Shown here one piece after another: positions 10,488 through 47,150 of a stretch of DNA of 64,000 nucleotides; position 1 is the stretch's first letter; every line of letters starts with the position of its first letter. Both the position numbers and the translations under genes were made by a program. This DNA comes from Tupaia tana (taxonomy: Eukaryota > Chordata > Mammalia > Scandentia > Tupaiidae): positions 12,267,127 to 12,331,126 of the forward strand of contig JAKSZU010000026.1 of assembly GCA_026018925.1 (NCBI GenBank), written 5' to 3'. A model generated the notes under the pieces. The model made no database searches, was not told the origin of the DNA, and saw only the letters and a program-made list of their open reading frames with translations.

Positions 10488-10700
10488 TACAAGATGGTCT
10501 ACATTACTCTCTCCATTAAAAAAAAAAAAGGAAAATATGGAATTTAAGTAAAACACCTACAACATGCCAATTGGAGCTAGAAATGTAGATTAGTATAATT
10601 GGGAGAAAAGGTGTGAGTGGTGTGTGGTTCTGGCTTGTTAAATGGATACCATACCATTTATGAGTTTCTTGGGTTCATAAATGGAGAGTACTCTTACGTA
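9940..10700. other. Intergenic, single-copy-looking
   Basis: No recognised gene. A poly(T) run of about 29 is at 10457-10486. Confidence 0.5.
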
Positions 10701-10709
10701 TGTTTCTCA

Positions 10710-10885
10710 AGAATGATCCACAAATTCCTAGGATCATATTACCAGAGAAGCTTGTTCAAATAAAGATTCCAGGGACACATACCAGATTGACTGACTCGAA
10801 ATTTTTGGTAGTTGGAACCCAGGAATATGCATTTTAAAGATCAAATCAGGTGATACTTACACACACCAGAGTTTGCAGGAGTTGA
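10710..10885 (+). repeat. MER5A-like DNA transposon fragment (hAT-Charlie)
   Basis: The order AGAAGCTTGTTCAAATAAAG, CCAGGGACACA, AGGAATATGCATTTTAAAG and CAGGTGATACTTACAC follows the MER5A consensus as I remember it. It lies about 300 bp upstream of the COQ5 promoter. Confidence 0.5.
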
Positions 10886-11099
10886 CTCCGTGATTTGAAT
10901 CGTTTAACCACACCGTGCCTCAGTTTCTCCCCTTTCACCCCAGAATACAAGATTAGTCCATGTCATGCTGGTTAGTACTCATACTAATGACTAGCAGGAT
11001 TCAGAAACTCTGGGATGAGAGAGAAGAAGGGATTTCGGGTGCTCAGAGACAAAATAGCTTTCGGATTCCAGAAATCATGCCTGGCTTTTTAATATCGGG

Positions 11100-11199
11100 A
11101 GTCGAAGGCGCATTCGGCTAATACTGTCTCAGGCCGGCCACCGTCGTCCATCTGGTGGCGTAATGCGACGCAGTCGTTCTCTCTCGTCCGACTGTAAAC
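11100..11199 (+). promoter_or_regulatory. COQ5: COQ5 core promoter and 5'UTR
   Basis: This CpG-containing stretch is directly upstream of the COQ5 ATG, and no TATA box is visible. The start codon is embedded in AACATGGCGGCC, which fits the YY1 consensus (AAnATGGCGGC) often found over start codons of mitochondrial and ribosomal genes. The transcription start is probably within the last few tens of bases before 11200. Confidence 0.55.
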
Positions 11200-33987
<22,788 letters not shown>

Positions 33988-34872
33988 CTGCTTCCCTGTC
34001 CTGGAGCCTGACCCAGGCATATTCTGTCCGAAGTCTGGAACTGAAGGATAATCTGATGGAACGGAAGCAGAGCGTCTCCTCTTAAGGCTATGGGCCTTGA
34101 ACTCTGAATCGACCAATCTCAAAGCGGAAGAAACAAAGTCTTGTCACTTTTTTGCAGCTTTCACCAGGAGCTGCTTCAGGCCTTCTGGAGTTATTTGATC
34201 TACCTTTTTTCAACTCCTACACTTCTCTTGGCTGTGCATTGTGCGTGCTGTCAAGGTAAAACCAGCACTAAAGCACAGTTTTGACTTGTATTTGTAGCTT
34301 CTCTGCTGATACTGCCTCCCAAAAGGATAATGGATCTTTTTTTTGGGGGGGAGAGGTTTTTGCTATAGGGCAGGTGCACTCACCAGACAGACAGAGAGAG
34401 ACAGAGAGACAGAAAGCGAGAAATCACCCCCTGGGGGGATGGCCACGCCGCAATCCCTTCTCCTCTGTTGTCCTCTCGGGATCTTGGGCACGCATGCACA
34501 TGTGCCCGGCATGAGTTTAAGCCACCGAGTCCAGTACGCGAACCGTGGTTGGCTACATGGGAGTCCAGCGACATAGCCATTATGCCAACTGCTGGTCCCG
34601 ATAATGGATCATTTAAACCCAATGATGATTTGAACCAGAAAATTTCTTACCTGTATCTGAATCAACCTTTCAGCCTAGGACTGAAATTAAGGCCAAAAGC
34701 TAAGGCCCAAATCAGAGGACTATTAGAATTGTGTGACAAACCAGTAAACCAGTTTACAATCTGGAACTATTTGTCATTTTTTTTTCTTGCGAGTGTAAGA
34801 GAAATACATTTTTTCATCATTCTTCAGTCCTCTTTTACCAGAGGCTGTTGTGTCCTCAGTGCCTATAATAAA
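33988..34872 (+). other. COQ5: COQ5 3'UTR with candidate poly(A) signals
   Basis: AATAAA hexamers lie at 34867-34872, 34933-34938 and 35139-35144; I cannot tell which is used. Removing the SINE at 34337-34599 leaves about 610 nt to the first signal. The only long reading frame (34468-35106) starts inside the antisense SINE and has no coding signature. Confidence 0.55.
34337..34599 (-). mobile_element. SINE type L in the COQ5 3'UTR
   Basis: Antisense to COQ5; TSD GATAATGGATC (34326-34336, 34600-34610). Complete body. Confidence 0.88.
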
Positions 34873-35187
34873 CAAACAAACAAAACAAACACACAAACAA
34901 AAAAACCCACCTCACTAAATTCTTGTCAAAAGAATAAATGTTCCATAGTCCCTCCTTGTTGGGACCTGCTCGGCAGAACACATTTTTCTGAGCGAGGGAG
35001 GCTCAGGAAAATGATTGGCGCTGTTTCTTCTAATCTTTTGAGACAAAATATAAATAACACATGTTGCTTCCTTAGACAGATACTACTTTGCAGTATAGAC
35101 AACTAACATTCACATACAAATACTTTCATTACTATACAAATAAAACTCACAAAACCACATTTCTGCATATGTCTAAAAGTCACCATG

Positions 35188-35376
35188 GGGACTAGCAAGT
35201 GGCATGGTGGTTGAGGGCGCTGGACTCCCATGGGCTGACTATGGTTTCAGTCCCCGATCTGGGGGCTGGCTTTCTCATTTTCCTTCTCTCTCTCACTCTA
35301 TTCCTCTCTGGTCAAATTAAAATAAACAAATAAATAAATAAAGTTAAGTAAAACAATTATTTAAAAATAAATAAAT
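35188..35376 (+). mobile_element. SINE type S
   Basis: TSD AAAGTCACCATG (35176-35187, 35377-35388). Confidence 0.85.
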
Positions 35377-35574
35377 AAAGTCACCATGTCTGTTTAAAAT
35401 AGCCACTCTCCACACCTCCAGTCATGGTTTATCTCTCCATGATTTGAGTTACGTGTGGTCAACTATGGTCCACATAATTTTTTATTACAACATATTGTTA
35501 TAACTGTTCAATTTTTTAAATTAACTTCTTACTGTGCCTCAATAATGTTTTAAAGAATTATTTAAAATTTTTTA

Positions 35575-35900
35575 GTATTATTCTTTTTTTTAACTTTATC
35601 TATTTATTTATTTTTAATTTGACGAGAGAGGCACAGAGTGAGAGAGAAAGAGAGGAAAAGTGAGAAAGCAAGCTGCCAGGTCTGGAACTCCAACCATGGT
35701 CAGCCATGTGGGAGTCCAGTGCCCTTAACCACCATGTCACCTCATAGACCCTATTATTATTATTATTTACTTTGCTATAGGGCACATGCCCTCAGCAGAG
35801 AGAAAGTGTGTGAGAAAATAAGCAACCAGGTCTGGGGCTGGGACTGCAAGTGGCCATGTCATAGTCCAGTGACTTAACCACGACAGGCTGGCCCAACACG
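35575..35900 (-). mobile_element. Two adjoining minus-strand SINEs
   Basis: A type S (35575-35750) followed by a short mosaic copy with the L-type end TTTGCTATAGGGCACATGCC (35755-35895). Confidence 0.75.
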
Positions 35901-36017
35901 TGAAATTTTGAGCAACATACAAACCATATAACAGAGGTCAGTACTATCCATGGTTTGAGGCATCCATCAGAGCCTTGGAACATATGCTCCCTAGATAGGA
36001 GAGGACTACTATCTTTC

Positions 36018-36195
36018 TAAAGAATAATTTTATTTAACTTTATGTATTTTAATTTGACCAGAGAGGGATAGACTGACAGACTGAGAGAGAAAGAGAGGGA
36101 AAGTGAAAAAGCAGTCTGCCAGGTCCAGGACTCGAATGTGGTTGGCCATGTGGGAGTCCAACACCCTTAACTGCCACACCATCTGTCCACTCCTG
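36018..36195 (-). mobile_element. SINE type S
   Basis: TTTGACCAGAGAGGGATAGAC to CACCATCTGTCCACTCC. Confidence 0.75.
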
Positions 36196-36314
36196 GGTTT
36201 TAAAGCAAAAATAAAAGTTTGAAAACTATGTACCCTAACCCCTTCTAGTACTCAGGATTGGAGCCAGGCAGTTCTTGTCACCTTACTACAGTCTATTTAA
36301 TGTTTAAAATGAGA

Positions 36315-36425
36315 CCAGAAATATGTATGTGTATATGTATATACACACACATACATATATATTAATATGTACATATTAATATATATTTATAAAGGCCAGA
36401 AATATTTATGTATATATAAATATAT
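36315..36425. repeat. AT/AC-rich simple repeat
   Basis: Alternating TATATG, ACACAC and TATATA blocks. Confidence 0.8.
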
Positions 36426-36427
36426 AT

Positions 36428-37057
36428 ACTTTTTGCCATAGAACATGTGTGCTCACTGAGGAGAGACAGAAAGACAGAGAGAGGGAAAGTGAGGAATCAC
36501 TTCCTGGGGGGGGGGGGGGGGGTGGCCATGCCATAATCCCTTTTCCAGTATCCTCTCTGGATTTGGAGCATGTATGCACAGGCACCTGGTGCCTGGTGTG
36601 ATTTTTCTTTTAAGGTTTATTTAAGTTCATTTATTACTATTCAACTTGATAGGGAGGGGAGTGAGAAAACAAGCTGTAAGGTTCAGGACTTGAACTATAG
36701 TCAGCCACGTGGGAGTCGAGTGCCCAAACAACCACATCATCTGCCAGCCCCACCCAGCATGATTTTCTTTTCTTTTTTTTTTTTTTTTAGAATTACTGTA
36801 TTTAACATTATTTATTTATTTATTTTAATTTGACCAGAGACAGAGTGAGAGAGAGAGAGGAAGAGAAAGTGAGAAAGCAAAGCTGCCAGGTCCGGGACTC
36901 GAACCACTGTCGCCCATGTGGGAGTCCAGTGCCCTTAACCACCATGCCACCTGCCGGCCCCCCCAGCATGATTTTCACATTGCTGGGTCTGGAACTCAAA
37001 CCACAGTTAGCCCTGTGGTAATCTAGCGCCTTAACCACCACACCACCTGCTGGCCCC
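36428..37057 (-). mobile_element. SINE type L host with two nested type S copies
   Basis: Host pieces: 36428-36605, a short piece around 36755, and 36961-37057. Nested type S copies: about 36606-36750 and 36770-36958. The inner junction repeats CCAGCATGATTTTC. A G-run of about 17 replaces the usual palindrome at 36506-36522. Confidence 0.75.
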
Positions 37058-37082
37058 AGAAATATATTTTGAAGGTTAAGGG

Positions 37083-37515
37083 TTTTTTAAAAAAATATTT
37101 ATTTAATTCCATTTGATATTATTTTATTTATTATTGTCTTTTTAAATTCAACCAGACAGAGACAGAGAAAGAGAAAGGGAAATGAGAAAGTAAGCCACCA
37201 GGTCCAGGACTCAAATTGCAGTCTGCCATGTGGGAATCCAACGCCTTTAACCACCACACCATCTGCTGGCCCCAAAGGTTTGCTTTTTTGGTCTTAGTTT
37301 TTCTATAGTGCATTTGTGCTCGCCAGAGACAGAGAGGTAAAGTAAGAAAGCACACCCTCCAGAGAAGCTGGCCACACCACAATCTCTTCTCTCCGTATTT
37401 TGGGCAGACACACATTCCTCACCTGTTTTTCTAGCTGTCTGGTCCAGGACTCAAAACTGTGGAGTCGGCCATGTAGGATCCAGTGCCTTAACCACCATGC
37501 TGTCTGCTGGCCTCG
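37083..37515 (-). mobile_element. Type S followed by old type L
   Basis: Type S at 37083-37274, type L at 37276-37513, both minus strand. Confidence 0.75.
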
Positions 37516-37777
37516 AGTTTAAGGAAACTTGCTAAGAAATTACAGAAACCAGTCTGTGACTTAACTGTGGAAAACCTAATTCGAAGTTATTTGAAAGAGC
37601 TTTAGATGTGCTAGGTATGATTTATATACATTTCCTTAGAATCTTGCCATCAGTGAAGACTTCAGATCTAACTAGCAGTAATCAACTTCTCAAAGAGCAA
37701 CAACTAAAACCATTTGATAACATGCTAAAGTTTAGGAAAACTTTCAACTTATGGTTTTGTTTTCAGCCAGGGGAAAC
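37516..37777. other. Unannotated, AT-rich
   Basis: No feature recognised between SINEs. Confidence 0.5.
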
Positions 37778-37940
37778 ATTGACTTGCAGATGGTGTGGTG
37801 GTTAAGGTGCTAGACTCCCACATGGCCAACCACTGTTTGAGTCCCGGACCTGGTGGCTTGCTTTCTCACTTTCTCTCTCGCTTTGTCCCTCTCTGGTCAA
37901 ATTAAAAAGTAAATAAATAATTAAAAAAAAAAATTAATAG
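37778..37940 (+). mobile_element. SINE type S
   Basis: Head slightly truncated; ends TCTGGTCAAATTAAAAAGTAA. Confidence 0.78.
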
Positions 37941-37945
37941 GAAGG

Positions 37946-38394
37946 GGGACCAGCAGGTGGTGTGATGGTTAAGGTACTGGACACTCCTACAGGGCTGACT
38001 GCAGTTTCAGTCCTGGACCTGGCAGCTTGCTTTCTCATTTTCTCTCTCTCTCTCTCTCTCCCTCTCACTCTGTCCCTCTCTGGTCAAACTAAAATAAAAG
38101 TTGGAACCAGCAGTTAGCGTAATGGCTATGTTGCTGGACTCCCACGTAGTCGACTGCGGTTCGCATCCCGGACCCGGTGGCTTAAAATTCACGCTGGGCG
38201 CATGTGCATGCGTGCCCAAGATCCGGAGAGGAGAATGGAGAAGGGATTGCGGCGTGACCACCCCCCGTGGGGGGTGATTTCTCGCTTTCTGTCTCTATGT
38301 CTCTGTCTGGCGAGCGCACGCACCCTATAGCGAAAACCTCTCCAAAAAATAAATAAATAAATAAAAAGTTAAATAATTCTTATAAAAAAAAAAA
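37946..38394 (+). mobile_element. SINE type S host with nested type L
   Basis: Host head 37946-38101, tail from about 38366; the inserted type L (38102-38365) is near-consensus. Confidence 0.8.
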
Positions 38395-38399
38395 AGAAA

Positions 38400-38945
38400 T
38401 AGATTGGAGCAGACATTGGAAGGAATCTCATAAACCATTAACTCAGTCATCTTATCTACATAGTAATGTGACTTTCTCATATCTGAATTAAAAAGTTAAA
38501 AGCTGCCACCTTCCTGACAGCAGATATGAGCCACATTAAATTAGAACCCGCATCCAGCTCTATCGTCTTGAATCAGTTCTACGCTGTTGCTGGACACAGA
38601 GCATCTAATTGGTATAGGGCTTTCTGGACAAGAGAAGAGCTTTGGAGGCCAAATTCCTATTAGGTTTTAAACAGAAGTCTAGCCAAGTCATTCCAGAGGG
38701 AAAAGGGATACTGAAAACAATTATGGAAACATTTCCAGTCTGTTCACATAAATACAAACCTACATCACCCCAACAACAGTTCTGTTCCATACCTCATCCT
38801 TTCCTACAGAAAGCAAAAAAAAAAATCTATTTTAACTACAATAAAATTATCCAAACTTTTGCAACTCTATTCTGAAACCTTCTCAAGTCCTAAAATAACA
38901 CACCTTGACTAGGACCCCTAAACCTAGTAAACAAAAATAAACTTA
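38400..38945. other. COQ5-DYNLL1 intergenic, single-copy-looking
   Basis: No gene or SINE recognised. Confidence 0.5.
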
Positions 38946-39525
38946 CAGGGTCAGTGGGTGGTGGGGTGATTAATGGATCCTACATGGCCAACTGAGCAGT
39001 TTGAGTCCTGGACCCAGTGACTCCAGAAACACACTGGGCATGTATGCATGCATGTCCAAAATCCTGAGAACAGATTGAAATATGGCCATCCCCCCAGGGG
39101 TGATTTCTCACTTTCTCTCTCCTGTGAGCACACATGCCCAATAGTAAAATTAAAAATAAAAAGGTGTTCTGGGACCGGCAGGTGGTATGGTAGTTAAGGA
39201 TGCTAGACTCCACATGGACAACTATGGTTTGAGTCGGCCAGGCTGCTTGCTTTCTTACTTTCCCTCTCTGGTCAAATTAAAAATAAATCTTGCCGTAATG
39301 ATTGTCACTGGACTCCCATGTAGTTGACCTGGACCCAGTGGCTTAAACTCATGCTGGTGCACATGTGCATGCATGCCCAAGATCCAGAGAGAAGAATGGA
39401 GAAGGGATTGCCGCGTGGCCATCACCCCCCCCCCCCACCCCCCAGTGATTTCTCGCTTTCTGGTGAGCACAGGTGCCCTATAACAAAAACTTCCCCTCCA
39501 CCCCCCACTCCCACAAAAAAAGTGT
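38946..39525 (+). mobile_element. Three consecutive SINEs
   Basis: Old type L (38946-39165), type S (39170-39288) and a type L lacking its first bases (39289-39520). The last has a C-run in place of the palindrome. Confidence 0.75.
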
Positions 39526-39572
39526 TACTAAACCTATGTACTCTACTATATGCCACATAAGCTTTTTAGAAA

Positions 39573-39767
39573 ATTTGCTCTAAGGTGTTTGAGAAAAGGG
39601 GAGGAAAAATGAGAAAGCACTCCCTGGGAGATGGGCTACACCACAATCCCTTCTATTTTCTTCAGTTGGGCACAGGCTGTACCTGGAGTGTTTTTAAGCC
39701 ACTGGGTCTATGACACAATTCATGTGGGATCCAGCCACCTTAACCACCATGCCACAGGCTAGCCCCA
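39573..39767 (-). mobile_element. SINE type L, old, short
   Basis: Last SINE before the DYNLL1 block; TC stretch lost. Confidence 0.65.
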
Positions 39768-39874
39768 CAAAAACTTCACATTTCAAAGACTTAACCCCCC
39801 ACCAACCTGGTCCCCTGATCAAAGTAATAAGCCACCTTCAAATCTACATAATTAGAATAAATTTTAGGTGACAC

Positions 39875-40169
39875 ACCATACACATCTCCAACAGATTTAT
39901 TTTTTAAAGGAAGGGTTTTGAGAGGAAAAAAAAAAACATGGGCAGAGAAGTATGGAATAGAAAATAAATACAAATGTAAGCTGTTTTGCTAATTGTTTTA
40001 TAACCACAACAAACTAGTACAGAGAATGCCCTGTGCAAAACACAATAAATTTTCAAAGATTGAGGTGTTCCCTTAGCAAAGCTGAAGATTTCAGTCTCTA
40101 GTATTTGGAATTTAGGCTGCAGTCCTTGTTTTTGGATGGATCACTGGGTGTGTGGCACAGTCCATGCTT
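39875..40169 (-). other. DYNLL1: DYNLL1 3'UTR
   Basis: The sequence downstream of the stop agrees with what I remember of the well conserved LC8 3'UTR. It ends at a minus-strand AATAAA at 39901-39896, with cleavage expected about 20 bp further on. An older antisense-oriented SINE begins about 100 bp beyond. Confidence 0.75.
39896..39901 (-). terminator. DYNLL1 poly(A) signal AATAAA
   Basis: This is the only canonical hexamer a normal LC8 3'UTR length (about 270 nt) below the stop codon. It is followed by GT-rich sequence on the minus strand. Confidence 0.7.
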
Positions 40170-42560
<2,391 letters not shown>

Positions 42561-43224
42561 GGTCGCGAGGACCACCCAGCCGGCTGGAGGAGTGCGAAGG
42601 GAGCTTCTACACGCGCCAAGGGAGGTGATTCCAGATTTACGGACATTGTCCCAGGGGTGTGTTCTCGAACACAGCCTCACGAAGTGGGGTGACCAACACT
42701 CCCGTATCCATTGCTTCCAATCCAGGTCAGAAGGACTGGCGGATTCTGACAGGCAACCTCTCACTTGAGTGAAAGGGGTCTCTGCAGCTGGATGGGCTTT
42801 GTGGGCAAGCCAGCAGTGCTGTCACACAGGGGAGTCCCTGGGCTTGGTTTAATGCTATGCTGTTTTATTGTTGAAATTCTTAAATTTTAAGCAGTGGGTC
42901 CTATATTTTCATTTTACGCTGGGGGCCGGAATGTAGCCACTCCTCTGAAATATTGGGGTGGGAGAGGAGCAACTGAGGGAGCGTTTCAAGGAAGGCAAGG
43001 GGCTTACTTCCAAATTACGGGATTATCTTCAAGAGTGGAATCTCTGCCAAACAGTGCAAATCTCCTTTAAAGGGGTCAGGGTGGATTTGGGAGTGTTGAG
43101 CCCCCAGGGTGTGTGTGCTGGGTGTGGCCTCTTACTCAGGTGTGGCCTCTTACTCAGGTCTTTCCTGTGTGGGAGTTAGGGTGGTGGGGACTGGGTACAT
43201 AGAAAAGTCCCTTTAAAGGTACCA
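42561..43224. other. Upstream of DYNLL1, SINE-free
   Basis: Single-copy-looking; contains a direct repeat of GGTGTGGCCTCTTACTCA at about 43121-43156. No exon recognised. Confidence 0.5.
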
Positions 43225-43500
43225 GACAGGCCCAACCTAGGTGGTGCGACCTGTATTGTACTGGCCTTGGAGTGCTGGTAACCACATGGCTCTTGGCAGG
43301 GTTCGGATCCCTTGATAGGCCTGAAAACATTCAGGGCACTTTCCCAGGTGACCAAGAGATGGGAGAGAGAGATCTCAGTGTAATAAGACCCTATGGAGGG
43401 TTCCTTCTTTCTCTCTTTCTCATGTATGCACGTGCATGCATATGCCACAGGCAAACCGACCCATGTGAAAAGGTTGCCGGTTTGCATCCAGTGACCTCCC
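43225..43500 (+). mobile_element. Diverged SINE (type D)
   Basis: GACAGGCCCAACCTAGGTGG head, box-B-like GGTTCGGATCCC, TC stretch, then CATGTATGCACGTGC. Confidence 0.5.
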
Positions 43501-43534
43501 TAACTACACCAAGTACATAAGTGACTATGATCTA

Positions 43535-43855
43535 GGCTGGCTGAAGTAGGGAGGGAGGCAGGGTGGGCTGGCGTGCATCTCAGAGTCAAAACTCTTGTCA
43601 AAAACAAGAAGACTTTTGTCAAGGGAGCTGTATCTCTGATAGTCTGAGTCTCGGCCTGGGAGCTTAAGAAACTCACCACCGGGTACATGTGTGTGGATGC
43701 CTAGGATCTGGTCTAGATGGAGAAATGGAGAAGGGATTTGTAGCATCACCATGCCTTCACTGGGGGGTTCCTTCTTCCTCTCCCTCCCTCCCTGTCTCTT
43801 TGCCTCTGGCAAGGGCATACACACCTTCTGACCAAAAAAGAAAAAAAAAATTGAA
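43535..43855 (+). mobile_element. Old type L SINE with abnormal head
   Basis: Body GATGCCTAGGATCTGGTCTAG...GGAGAAGGGATTTG and the TC stretch are recognisable from about 43630; the head is disrupted. Confidence 0.55.
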
Positions 43856-43917
43856 TAAAAGGTACCAGGCAGAGGTTGATGTTTGGAATGCTGGCCCACA
43901 GTTGCTAATTTTTCTGA

Positions 43918-44315
43918 TTTTTAAAATTTTATGTATTTATTGTAATTTGACCAGAGAGGGACAGAGCGAGGGAGGGCGAGAGAGAGAGAGAGAGAAAGTG
44001 AGAAAGGAAGCTGCCAGGTCCAGGACTCAAACCACGGTCAGCCATGTTCAGTGCCCTTTAACCACCATGCCACCTGCCGGCCCTGGTTTTTTTTTAAAGA
44101 GACATTTTTGCTATAGTGCATGTGCACTCACTGGAGAGACAGAAGGCGAGAAATCACCCCCCAAGGGGATGACCACTGCAATCCTTCTCCTCCATAATCC
44201 TATGGGGATTTTGGGCATGCACATACACATGCCTGGCATGAGTTTCAAGCCACTGGATCCAGGACTCGAACTGTGGAAGTCCCGCAATGTAACCATTATA
44301 CTATCCGCTGGTCCC
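43918..44315 (-). mobile_element. Type S followed by type L
   Basis: Type S at 43918-44083 and type L at 44090-44315, same strand. A long frame on the plus strand here is only SINE sequence. Confidence 0.78.
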
Positions 44316-44379
44316 TGAAATCTGGATTATTTTTATGGGAAATGTTCTCATTTTAAAATAATGAATATAATTTTATTTT

Positions 44380-44612
44380 TTTTAGATTGTTGTCATAGGG
44401 TACATTTGCTCACCAGAGAGACAGAGGGAAAGTGAGAAATCACTCCGCAGAGAGGATGGCCATGCCACAATCCCTTCTCTGTTCTTTTTCTTAGGACTTA
44501 GGGAACATACACATGCACCTGGTATATTTTTCAAGCTGCTGGGTCCAGGACTCAAACCACAGTCAGCCATGTGGAAATCAGTTCCTTAACTACTACACAA
44601 CTTGCTACCTCC
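44380..44612 (-). mobile_element. SINE type L, old
   Basis: TTGTTGTCATAGGGTACATTTG to CAACTTGCTACCTCC. Confidence 0.7.
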
Positions 44613-44624
44613 GCAAATTCATTT

Positions 44625-44803
44625 TTTTATTAAAGAATTATTTTTATTTAACTTTACTTATTCATTCTTATTTATTTGTTGACCAAAGAGGGACAGAGTG
44701 AGAGAGGGAAAGCGAGAAAGCGACTGTCAGGCCCGAGACCTAATCTATGATCGGCCATGTGGGAGTCCAGTGCCCCTAGCCACCAGGCCACCTGCCAGCT
44801 CCC
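44625..44803 (-). mobile_element. SINE type S
   Basis: Flanked by CAAATTCATTTTTTTA on both sides. Confidence 0.8.
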
Positions 44804-44844
44804 ACAAATTCATTTTTTTAAAAACATATAGCTTTTTTTACATT

Positions 44845-45029
44845 TTTTCTTTTTTAAATAATTATTTTTATTTAACTTTATTTGTTTATTTATTTTACCT
44901 TGACCAGAGATGGACAGAGTGAGAGAAAGAGGGAAGGTGAAAAAGCAAGCCACCAGGTCCAGGACTTGAACTGCAGTCAGCCATGTGGGAGTCCAGTGCC
45001 TTTAACCACCATGCCACCTGCTGGCCCCT
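44845..45029 (-). mobile_element. SINE type S
   Basis: TTTTACCTTGACCAGAGATGG to GCCACCTGCTGGCCCC. Confidence 0.8.
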
Positions 45030-45070
45030 ATTTCTTTCTTTTGTGAGTTAGAGAAAGAGTCATCACTTTC

Positions 45071-45604
45071 TTTCTTTTTTTTTTTTTTTTTTTTTTTTTT
45101 TGAGAAGTTTCTGCTATAGGGCCCGTGTGCGTGCCAGAAAGACAGAGACAGACAGAGAGACAGAAAGACAGAAAATGAAAAATCATCCCCCCGGGGGATG
45201 GCCACGCTGCAATCCCTTCTCCTCCATTCTCCTCTCAGGAATTTTTTTTTTTTTGGAGAGCTTTTCACTATAGGGCTTGTGTGCTCGCCAGACGGACAGA
45301 GAGACAGAAAGTGAGAAATCACCCCCCAGGGGGGATGGTCACGCTGCAATCCCTTCTCCTCCATTCTTCTCTCGGGATCTTGGGCACGCACGCACACGCG
45401 CCCGGCGTGTTTTAAGCCCGCAGTCGACTATGTGGGAGTCCAGCAACATAGCCATTATGTTAACTGCTGGCTCCCTCCTCTCAGGATCCTGAGCACGCAC
45501 ACACATGCGTCCAGCGTGAGTTTAAGCCACCGGGTCCAGGCCTCAAACCGAGGTCGACTACACAGGAGTCCAGTGACATAGCCATTACGCTAACTACTGG
45601 TCCC
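45071..45604 (-). mobile_element. SINE type L host split by another type L
   Basis: Outer TSD AAGAGTCATCACTTTC (45055-45070, 45605-45620). The inner copy (about 45242-45474) has lost part of its head (no box B) and is flanked by TCCTCTCAGGA. Confidence 0.85.
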
Positions 45605-45629
45605 AAGAGTCATCACTTTCAACAACCTC

Positions 45630-45782
45630 CTAATGCCACAGTCTACCCCCAGCCCCAGGTCATGGGCACACATGTGCCCAGCATACTCAGGGAAGTCTCC
45701 AAACACGAAACTGGATCTTCTTATGTGGTTTAGCCTAACAGTGAGTTATATTTTCACCACTGCTCCACTATCTAGCCTCCAA
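45630..45782 (-). mobile_element. Diverged SINE (type D)
   Basis: Resembles 27810-27950: GGGAAGTCTCCAAACAC, then CTTCTTATGTGGTTTAGCC and CTGCTCCACTATCTAGCC. Confidence 0.5.
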
Positions 45783-46130
45783 ACACCGTACTATCTAAAT
45801 ATAGCCTGTGGGGCCTCCAGTTTACAATTTCTGATCCAGTTTGCCCCAGATTGAGTGCTCCTTCCATCACATCAAACAGGTTGGCTTATCCTTAGGTGCT
45901 AGGGATTTCATGCTTCCTGAAAATGAATGGAGTGTGGAATACACTTCTTGGCACACGTTTGCTGAATGAATGCTGTATAAATGAATGGTTATAGCACCAA
46001 AATGCCTGCACTTTGAGCTGCACAAAGACAATATCTGATGCAGTTTTAATTGGCAGCAGGGAGGCTGTAGCTCCTAGTAGGTCCCAGGGGGATTCCATGG
46101 GAAAAGGGAAGAAAGAACTTCAAAAAGCCT
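45783..46130. other. Upstream of DYNLL1, single-copy-looking
   Basis: No feature recognised. Confidence 0.45.
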
Positions 46131-46134
46131 CTTT

Positions 46135-47150
46135 TTTTTTAAATTATTTTATTTATTAATTAATTTATTTTTAATTAATTAATTAATTTATCCATTTTAT
46201 TTTAATTTGACCAGAGAGAGAGAGAGAGAGAAAGAGGGAAAGTGAAAAAGCAAGCCACCATGTCTAGGACTTGAACCATGGTTGGCCATGTGGGAGTGTC
46301 CAGCACCTTAACCACCACACCATCTGCTGGTCCCCAAAAAGCCTCTTTAAAAAAAAAAATTATTGGGGCCAGCAGGTGGTGTGGTGGATAAGGGCGCTGG
46401 ATTCCCACATCGCCAACCATGGTTCAAGTCCTGGACCTGGTGGCTTGCTTTCTCACTTTCCCTTTCTCTCTCTCTCTCTTGTCAAATAAAGGGAAAAAAA
46501 TAAATAAATAAAATAAATAAATAAATAATTCTTTTTTAAAAATTATTTATTTATTTAATTTCATTTGTTATTTTTATTTTTTTTAATTTGACCAGAGAGA
46601 AAGAGACAGAGACAGAGAGAAAGGGAAAGTGAAAAAGAAAGCCACCGGGTCCAGGACTCAAACCGTGCTTGGCCATGTGAGAATCCAGTGCCTCTAATCA
46701 CTATGTCACCTGCCAGCCCCCCTTTCTTTTTTTTTATACTTTATTTTTAAAAAAAAATTGTTTATTTATTTATTTATTTATGTATGTATTTATATTTGAC
46801 CAGAGAGGGACGGAGTGAGGTGGGGGCAGGGTGAGAAAGCAAGCCTCTAGGTCCGGGACTCAAGTCATGGTCAGCCATGTGGGAGTCCAGCACTCTTAAC
46901 CACTACACCACCTGCTGGCCCCAAAAAGCCTTTTATTATTTCTTTTTTTCTTTTTTTTTTTTTTTAAATAGAGAATTATTTTATTTATTTATTTCAATTT
47001 GACCGGAGAGGGACAGAGTGAGAGAGAGAAAGAGAGGGAAGGTGAGAAAGCAAGCAGCCAGGTCCAGGATTGGAACCGCGGTCGGCCATGTGGGAATCCA
47101 GCGCTTTTAACCACCACGCCACCTGCTGGCCCCAAAGCCTTTTATTATTT
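46135..47150. mobile_element. Cluster of five type S SINEs
   Basis: Minus 46135-46335 (TSD AAAAAGCCTCTTT), plus 46365-46535, minus 46540-46722, minus 46735-46922, minus 46955-47133. The last is bounded by CCAAAAAGCCTTTTATTATT and CCCAAAGCCTTTTATTATT. Confidence 0.78.

Noticed and set aside
34468..35106. 212-codon frame overlapping the COQ5 3'UTR
   Set aside because: The first third is translated SINE sequence and the rest is AT-rich UTR with no domain-like composition.
43689..44318. 209-codon plus-strand frame
   Set aside because: It consists of an old type L SINE, a type S SINE and another type L SINE read in one frame.
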